A stretch of 9,996 nt of DNA from Thiotrichaceae bacterium (lineage in GTDB: Bacteria; Pseudomonadota; Gammaproteobacteria; Thiotrichales; Thiotrichaceae), in NCBI GenBank assembly GCA_024762625.1, contig JANTHA010000063.1, positions 1 to 9,996 on the forward strand, in the 5' to 3' direction. Position numbers and translations under genes: made by a program. The notes beneath the pieces were generated by a model. It was given only the letters and a program-made list of their open reading frames with translations. It made no database searches and was not told the DNA's origin. Shown here piece after piece: positions 6,008 through 9,996 of this stretch. Within the stretch, counting starts at the first letter, position 1. Each line of letters opens with the position of its first letter.

Positions 6008-6439
6008 CTAGGCGCAAATCTTCCTGACCATCGGATAAAGATGCTCCATTTCGTCTTGTACACGATTCAGGATCATCTCGAACATTTCATCCGTTTCCTT
6101 TAGAAACTCATCATGTTTTGCGCCGATTGAAAGCCCCTTGTGTTGCTTGTCGCACCATTTACGCACATAACCTTTCATGATGCGTCTGATTTCCTGGGAA
6201 CCGGACATGAAATTCTTTGCGGTATTGTTCGCCTCGTTGGATGACGACTGTAACAGGTCGCTATAAAGCGTTGAATCAACGATCTGCATGTGTTCGTTGA
6301 CCTTGTCCATATAGTTATAAAACAAAGAACAGCAAGTATCGGAATCACACAGGGTGCGGTCTTTTATTAATGTAGCCAACACATTGGATAACTCGGTTAT
6401 TTTATGGTTTTGGGTATTTAATTCATCATATGAAATCAT
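6008..6439 (-). CDS. Hemerythrin-like four-helix protein, copy 2 (143 aa)
   Basis: This is the paralogue of the gene 231 bp to its left, on the same strand. About 101 of 143 positions are identical by hand alignment without gaps. Shared blocks include QNHKITELSNVL (10-21), AKNFMSGSQEI (74-84), RKWCDK (93-98), FLKETDEMF (112-120) and QDEMEHLYPM (128-137). The same HHE-like changes occur: H12, H50, D55 and E130 are present, while the expected Glu after H50 is Val54 and the helix-4 His is Arg126. Cysteines C31, C36 and C96 are shared, and this copy adds C37 and C142. ATG 6439 follows AGGAG (6450-6446) by 6 nt. No signal peptide or membrane segment. It is probably the first gene of a short leftward unit with copy 1, since lolA upstream has its own terminator. 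Function unknown. Confidence 0.85.
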   Translation of the reverse strand: MISYDELNTQNHKITELSNVLATLIKDRTLCDSDTCCSLFYNYMDKVNEHMQIVDSTLYSDLLQSSSNEANNTAKNFMSGSQEIRRIMKGYVRKWCDKQHKGLSIGAKHDEFLKETDEMFEMILNRVQDEMEHLYPMVRKICA

Positions 6440-6445
6440 GGGATT

Positions 6446-6450
6446 CTCCT
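6446..6450 (-). promoter_or_regulatory. Ribosome binding site of hemerythrin-like copy 2
   Basis: AGGAG lies 6 nt before the ATG at 6439, a well-spaced Shine-Dalgarno sequence. It differs from the tight 4-nt spacing of copy 1, so the two copies may be translated at different rates. The rest of 6451-6618 is A+T-rich and should hold this gene's promoter, but no -35/-10 pair is convincing. Confidence 0.75.
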
Positions 6451-6618
6451 AGGGATTTTTTCAAGCCTTTTATGGTTTATATAGCAACAATACTAAAAGT
6501 TGCCCAGTCTTTTTACATTAATCTGTGTTAATAAAAAAAAATATAAGCAAAGGCTAATTGAAATACTTTTATAGCGTAACATCGCCTCCCTACTTCCTTC
6601 TCCTTCCCCTCCCCAAAG

Positions 6619-6644
6619 AAAACGACCACTAAGGGTCGTTTTTT
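6619..6644 (-). terminator. Intrinsic terminator downstream of lolA
   Basis: AAAACGACC (6619-6627) pairs with GGTCGTTTT (6634-6642) around a 6-nt loop. On the minus strand the stem ends in TTTTCTTT, a T-run suited to stopping lolA transcripts, whose stop codon is about 26 nt away. On the plus strand six Ts also follow, so it could work in both directions. It separates the ftsK-lolA unit from the hemerythrin-like genes. Confidence 0.85.
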
Positions 6645-6669
6645 ATCAATATGTTATTCAATCCTGTGC

Positions 6670-7311
6670 TCAGGATGGCTTGCCAATCACATCCACCCCG
6701 GCGGGCGGTTTAAAGAAAAAGGTATTTCCCTTGATGGGTATATTATTTTTCACATTCAGCTGGATCACGGTTTTTTGTCCAAGCTGGTCAAACATGATCA
6801 TCTGACGGATGCCGCTTTTATTCAGCCCGATCTGGACATCCCGAAAGTCCTTGCTTTTTTTGCGCGGCGTCAGTTTAAACCAGTTTAAACCGCCCGCCCT
6901 GGAATTGAGCGGCTGAACGACAAACTGCGCATCAGGCGCCTGTTTGCGGGTCAGCAAGGCGATGGGCGCGGCCGACATCGCGGAGCGCATCGGCTTGATG
7001 GTGACCTGTTCCAGGTCTTCATCATAAATCCAGATATTTTTTCCATCCGCCACAATCGTCTGTGGATCCGGGCTGGTATAGACCCAGCGGAATTTACCAG
7101 GCCGGTTCAGCGCAATGGTGCCTTTGGCGTTTTGAATGAGCTTGCCTTGTTTACCATAGACCTGCTGGGTGAAGCTACCCTGCAGACTGTTCATCTCGGT
7201 GAAAAATTTATTTAATTGTTGACGCGCAGCGTCGGTCGCCGCCTGCGCATACTGGTTTACGCCCGCCAGCAACAAGCCGGACAGGGCGATTCCCGTAATG
7301 AGTTTTTTCAT
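6670..7311 (-). CDS. lolA: Outer-membrane lipoprotein carrier protein LolA
   Basis: LolA is the periplasmic chaperone that takes lipoproteins released by the LolCDE transporter and hands them to the outer-membrane receptor LolB. The 213 residues, a normal length, begin with a Sec signal peptide (MKKL, hydrophobic 5-17) with likely cleavage after YAQA at residue 24. The mature part has the family's sequence trail: SLQGSFTQQVY (about 42-52), RPGKFRWVYTSP (70-81), the basic and hydrophobic face of the open beta-barrel, then VADGKNIWIYDEDLEQV (87-103) and a C-terminal KGNTFFFKPPAGVDVI. ATG 7311 is preceded by an AAGGCG stretch at suitable distance and gives a proper signal peptide. It lies 52 bp after ftsK on the same strand, the common ftsK-lolA order in beta- and gammaproteobacteria, and is followed by a strong terminator. 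Confidence 0.97.
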   Translation of the reverse strand: MKKLITGIALSGLLLAGVNQYAQAATDAARQQLNKFFTEMNSLQGSFTQQVYGKQGKLIQNAKGTIALNRPGKFRWVYTSPDPQTIVADGKNIWIYDEDLEQVTIKPMRSAMSAAPIALLTRKQAPDAQFVVQPLNSRAGGLNWFKLTPRKKSKDFRDVQIGLNKSGIRQMIMFDQLGQKTVIQLNVKNNIPIKGNTFFFKPPAGVDVIGKPS

Positions 7312-7331
7312 AGATTGACGCCTTGAATAGC

Positions 7332-7358
7332 CATGAATTCATAACACAGTGATTCATG
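7332..7358. other. Short inverted repeat between ftsK and lolA
   Basis: CATGAAT (7332-7338) and ATTCATG (7352-7358) form a 7-bp inverted repeat with a 13-nt loop in the 52-bp gap. There is no T-run, so it is unlikely to block read-through from ftsK to lolA. It may tune lolA expression or be chance. Confidence 0.35.
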
Positions 7359-7363
7359 AAAAA

Positions 7364-9996
7364 TCATGGTTTAGGCGGCTCTGGCGCAAGCACTTCGCGC
7401 GTTCCATTGGATTGCACGGCGCTCACCACACCCGCCTTTTCCATATCTTCGATCATGGATGCGGCGCGATTGTAACCTACTTTAAGGCGACGTTGCACAT
7501 ATGAGATCGAAGCGCGACGGCTTTCTGTCACAATCGCGACGGCCTGATCATACAGCACGTCGGATTCCGACTCGGCCAGAGGCTCCAGTCCCGGAATCGC
7601 ATCGGATGATCCCGTTTCTACTAGGACATCTTCGAGGTACTCTGGTTCCCCTTGCAGTTTCAAATAATTGACCACTTCTTCCACTTCGCTATCCGCCACG
7701 AATGCACCATGAATACGCTGCGGCAGTCCGGTTCCAGGCGGCAGATATAACATATCGCCATGGCCGAGTAGCGCTTCGGCACCGCCCTGATCCAGAATAG
7801 TGCGCGAATCCACCTTGGTGGAAACCTGGAAGGCAATGCGCGAAGGAATATTCGCCTTGATTAAACCGGTGATCACATCCACTGACGGGCGTTGCGTCGC
7901 CAGGATCAAATGAATGCCTGCGGCGCGCGCTTTTTGAGCCAGGCGCGCAATCAGCTCTTCCACCTTTTTCCCCACCACCATCATCATATCGGCGAATTCA
8001 TCAATCACGATGACGATGTAAGGCAATGGCTCCAGAATGCTCGGCATCACATCAACATGCTGGGTCGGGTCAAAGGTGGGGTCCATGATGGGTTCGCCGC
8101 GCTCTATCGCCTCCTTGACCTTGGCGTTGTAACCCGCGATATTCCTGACCTTGACATGCGACATCAAGGCGTAACGACGCTCCATTTCACCTACCGCCCA
8201 GCGCAGCGAGTTGGCGGCGTCCTTCATGTCGGTTACGACCGGCGTCAACAGATGCGGGATGCCTTCGTAAATACTGAGTTCCAGCATCTTGGGGTCGATC
8301 AGGATCAGTTTTACTTCTTCCGGAGTAGCCTTGTAAAGCAGGCTGATCAGCATGGCGTTAACGCCAACCGACTTGCCTGAACCTGTGGTGCCCGCAATCA
8401 GCAAATGCGGCATACGCCCCATATCCGCGACAGCGGGATTGCCTGCGATGGTTTTACCCAGCACCATGGTCAGAGGCGAATTCGCCTCCTGATAAACCTT
8501 GGAGGAAAGAATATCGCTAATCGCGACCAGATCGCGTTTTTCGTTGGGCACCTCTATACCTATCGTGGTCTTGCCCGGAATCACTTCAACCACGCGAATG
8601 CTGGAAACACACATATTGCGCGCCATATCCTGCGCCAGGCCGGTTATCTTGCTGACCTTGGTTCCAGGCGGCAGCAGTAGTTCATAGCGTGTAATGATTG
8701 GCCCCGGATAATAACAATCCACGGTTACGCCGCGAACACCGTAGCTTTCAAGCGCTGTGACAATGTTGCGCGCATGCGCTTCCAGTTGTTCCCTGGAATG
8801 ATCCCCCTGATTCACAGGCGCCGGGTTAAGTAAACTGATGGGCGGCAGTGTAATGGCCTTGTCCAGTGAAATCGGCCTGGCTGCGGTTTTCTTGTTCGCG
8901 GATTTTTTTACAGGGGAGGAAACTGCATCGCCTTTGTTAAATAATTTGCGGGATTTTTTCCCGGATCCGGCTTTCATTATATCTCTGCCGCCCGTTCTGA
9001 TTTCAGGCGTATCAGCATCCGCTTGAAAACCATCGTCCAGATAGTTTTTGGTCGTGATTTCGATACCCAAATCGGGATTTTCAATTCTTTTGACTGCATT
9101 ATCGCCATTATCCAGCGCCATATGGTCAGGAAAGCCCAGCACCGGATCCTGTCTGTCAGAAACGGGAATAATTGATTCTGTAAACTGCGGCGTATCCAGT
9201 TTAGGCTCCAGCGACATTGAATCAGCATGGGATAGCGATGAGGACTGTTTCACGCCAGGCGTGCTTGATCCGGATTCGCGCCACGCAAACAGACCGGCAA
9301 GCCCTGCGCCCAGAGCGCCGATCATACTGCCTGAGGATGTGTTTGAACGATCGCCGGCCGCCTGTTTTTCCGGGCTATTTTCCTGTATGTCAGAAAAAGT
9401 CGCCTGCCCTGAATCAAAGCCAGCTGTCGCTGTTTTAGGCGTTGTTGTAGAGCCTGCAAACAATTCAACAAAACCGATGACGCCATCGCCGATTTTATCA
9501 ATCAGTTTCAGCCAGCGAATATCCGCAAACAGTGTAATGCCAGCTACAAACAACGAAAATAGCAGCAGGGTCGCTCCAAGGTCGCCCAGCATGTGCACAA
9601 AGGTTTTGGCGATTCCCAGCCCCAGCAGACCGCCCGCCTTGTATATCAGCGTGCTTTCAGGCCACAACAAGGTCGCCAGACCGCAGCCGGAAGCTAGCGC
9701 CAGAAATACGCCAAATACAGTAATGCCGGTATTTATGCCGCCGCCATGTTGCTTGCTGCGAAATAATAAAAACACCGACACCAGAAAAGCGACCGGAATC
9801 AGATAGGCGACATGCCCGAAAAAACCGAATAAAACGCTCGCAAGATAAGCGCCGAGACTACCCGCCTTGTTGCTGATCACTGCATTGCTGTCATGATGAA
9901 ACAGACCCGGGTCATCCGGGTTATAGGTGATCAGGGCAAGTAAAATTACTGCCGTGATGCAAGACAAAATCAGAATACTTGTCTGAATTAAACTCC
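7364..9996 (-). CDS. ftsK: DNA translocase FtsK, 5' end cut off by the window
   Basis: FtsK is a septum-anchored hexameric ATPase that pumps chromosomal DNA and activates XerCD recombination at dif during division. Numbering from the in-frame TTG at 9967: hydrophobic membrane segments at about 2-14, 38-69, 80-101 and 129-149; a linker of about 215 residues (171-385), much shorter than in Escherichia coli; the alpha domain (about 390-490); the RecA-like motor with Walker A GTTGSGKS (526-533) and Walker B IVIVIDEFAD (D656, E657); and the C-terminal winged-helix gamma domain (about 805-858, RLKVGYNRAASMIEDMEKAGV) that reads KOPS and contacts XerD. The frame stays open from 9967 to the right edge with residues that continue the first membrane helix and no ATG or GTG, so the true start lies outside. 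The TGA at 7366-7364 is 52 bp before lolA. Confidence 0.97.
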   Translation of the reverse strand, partial: SLIQTSILILSCITAVILLALITYNPDDPGLFHHDSNAVISNKAGSLGAYLASVLFGFFGHVAYLIPVAFLVSVFLLFRSKQHGGGINTGITVFGVFLALASGCGLATLLWPESTLIYKAGGLLGLGIAKTFVHMLGDLGATLLLFSLFVAGITLFADIRWLKLIDKIGDGVIGFVELFAGSTTTPKTATAGFDSGQATFSDIQENSPEKQAAGDRSNTSSGSMIGALGAGLAGLFAWRESGSSTPGVKQSSSLSHADSMSLEPKLDTPQFTESIIPVSDRQDPVLGFPDHMALDNGDNAVKRIENPDLGIEITTKNYLDDGFQADADTPEIRTGGRDIMKAGSGKKSRKLFNKGDAVSSPVKKSANKKTAARPISLDKAITLPPISLLNPAPVNQGDHSREQLEAHARNIVTALESYGVRGVTVDCYYPGPIITRYELLLPPGTKVSKITGLAQDMARNMCVSSIRVVEVIPGKTTIGIEVPNEKRDLVAISDILSSKVYQEANSPLTMVLGKTIAGNPAVADMGRMPHLLIAGTTGSGKSVGVNAMLISLLYKATPEEVKLILIDPKMLELSIYEGIPHLLTPVVTDMKDAANSLRWAVGEMERRYALMSHVKVRNIAGYNAKVKEAIERGEPIMDPTFDPTQHVDVMPSILEPLPYIVIVIDEFADMMMVVGKKVEELIARLAQKARAAGIHLILATQRPSVDVITGLIKANIPSRIAFQVSTKVDSRTILDQGGAEALLGHGDMLYLPPGTGLPQRIHGAFVADSEVEEVVNYLKLQGEPEYLEDVLVETGSSDAIPGLEPLAESESDVLYDQAVAIVTESRRASISYVQRRLKVGYNRAASMIEDMEKAGVVSAVQSNGTREVLAPEPPKP

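Noticed and set aside
6472..6531. 19-codon plus-strand frame (MVYIATILKV start) upstream of copy 2
   Set aside because: Hydrophobic but very short, without a ribosome site; expected by chance in A+T-rich DNA.
6451..6600. Sigma54 or sigma70 promoter for hemerythrin-like copy 2
   Set aside because: TATATA/TATAAA strings exist, but no acceptable -35 lies at 16-18 bp, and the GG/GC pair spacing does not fit the sigma54 pattern.
7892..8380. 162-residue plus-strand frame opposite the FtsK motor domain
   Set aside because: His-rich antisense shadow of conserved ATPase motifs; no independent support.
9048..9806. 252-residue plus-strand frame opposite ftsK
   Set aside because: It is antisense to the ftsK linker and membrane region, has Ser/Pro-rich low-information composition and no start signals.

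Overview
The window looks like a chromosomal segment of a Gram-negative proteobacterium, most likely a gammaproteobacterium (a betaproteobacterium is not excluded). The best evidence is the adjacent ftsK and lolA pair on the minus strand: a FtsK/SpoIIIE-type DNA translocase followed by the periplasmic lipoprotein carrier of the Lol outer-membrane pathway. Base composition is moderate, with A+T-rich gaps between genes. I cannot name the genus from sequence alone.

Layout, left to right. Positions 1-402 carry no convincing gene. They hold a 115-bp unit repeated about 2.4 times, built from two kinds of 20-bp palindrome that belong to one REP-like family and point towards each other. A 49-codon minus-strand gene (403-552) for a tiny single-span membrane protein follows; its reading frame is shorter than usual gene-calling cut-offs. 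A plus-strand block comes next: a B12-binding-domain radical SAM protein (781-2298) behind a good sigma70-type promoter, an unrecognised 175-residue protein (2377-2904), a membrane protein related to RnfD/NqrB (2968-3831), and, 6 nt later, a secreted DUF2330 protein (3838-5235). The last two look like one translationally coupled unit, probably acting at the inner membrane and in the periplasm.

From 5236 onward everything reads on the minus strand. Two paralogous proteins of about 145 residues (5339-5776 and 6008-6439, about 70% identical by eye) resemble four-helix hemerythrin/HHE proteins but lack part of the usual iron-ligand set and share three cysteines. They sit in A+T-rich DNA with an inverted repeat in front of the left copy. 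A clear intrinsic terminator (6619-6644) separates them from lolA (6670-7311). ftsK (7364 to beyond the right edge) is cut off at its 5' end by the window.

The least explained items are the paralogous hemerythrin-like pair, the RnfD-like/DUF2330 pair, the microprotein and the REP-like array. I found no CRISPR array, rRNA, tRNA, insertion sequence or recognisable defence system.
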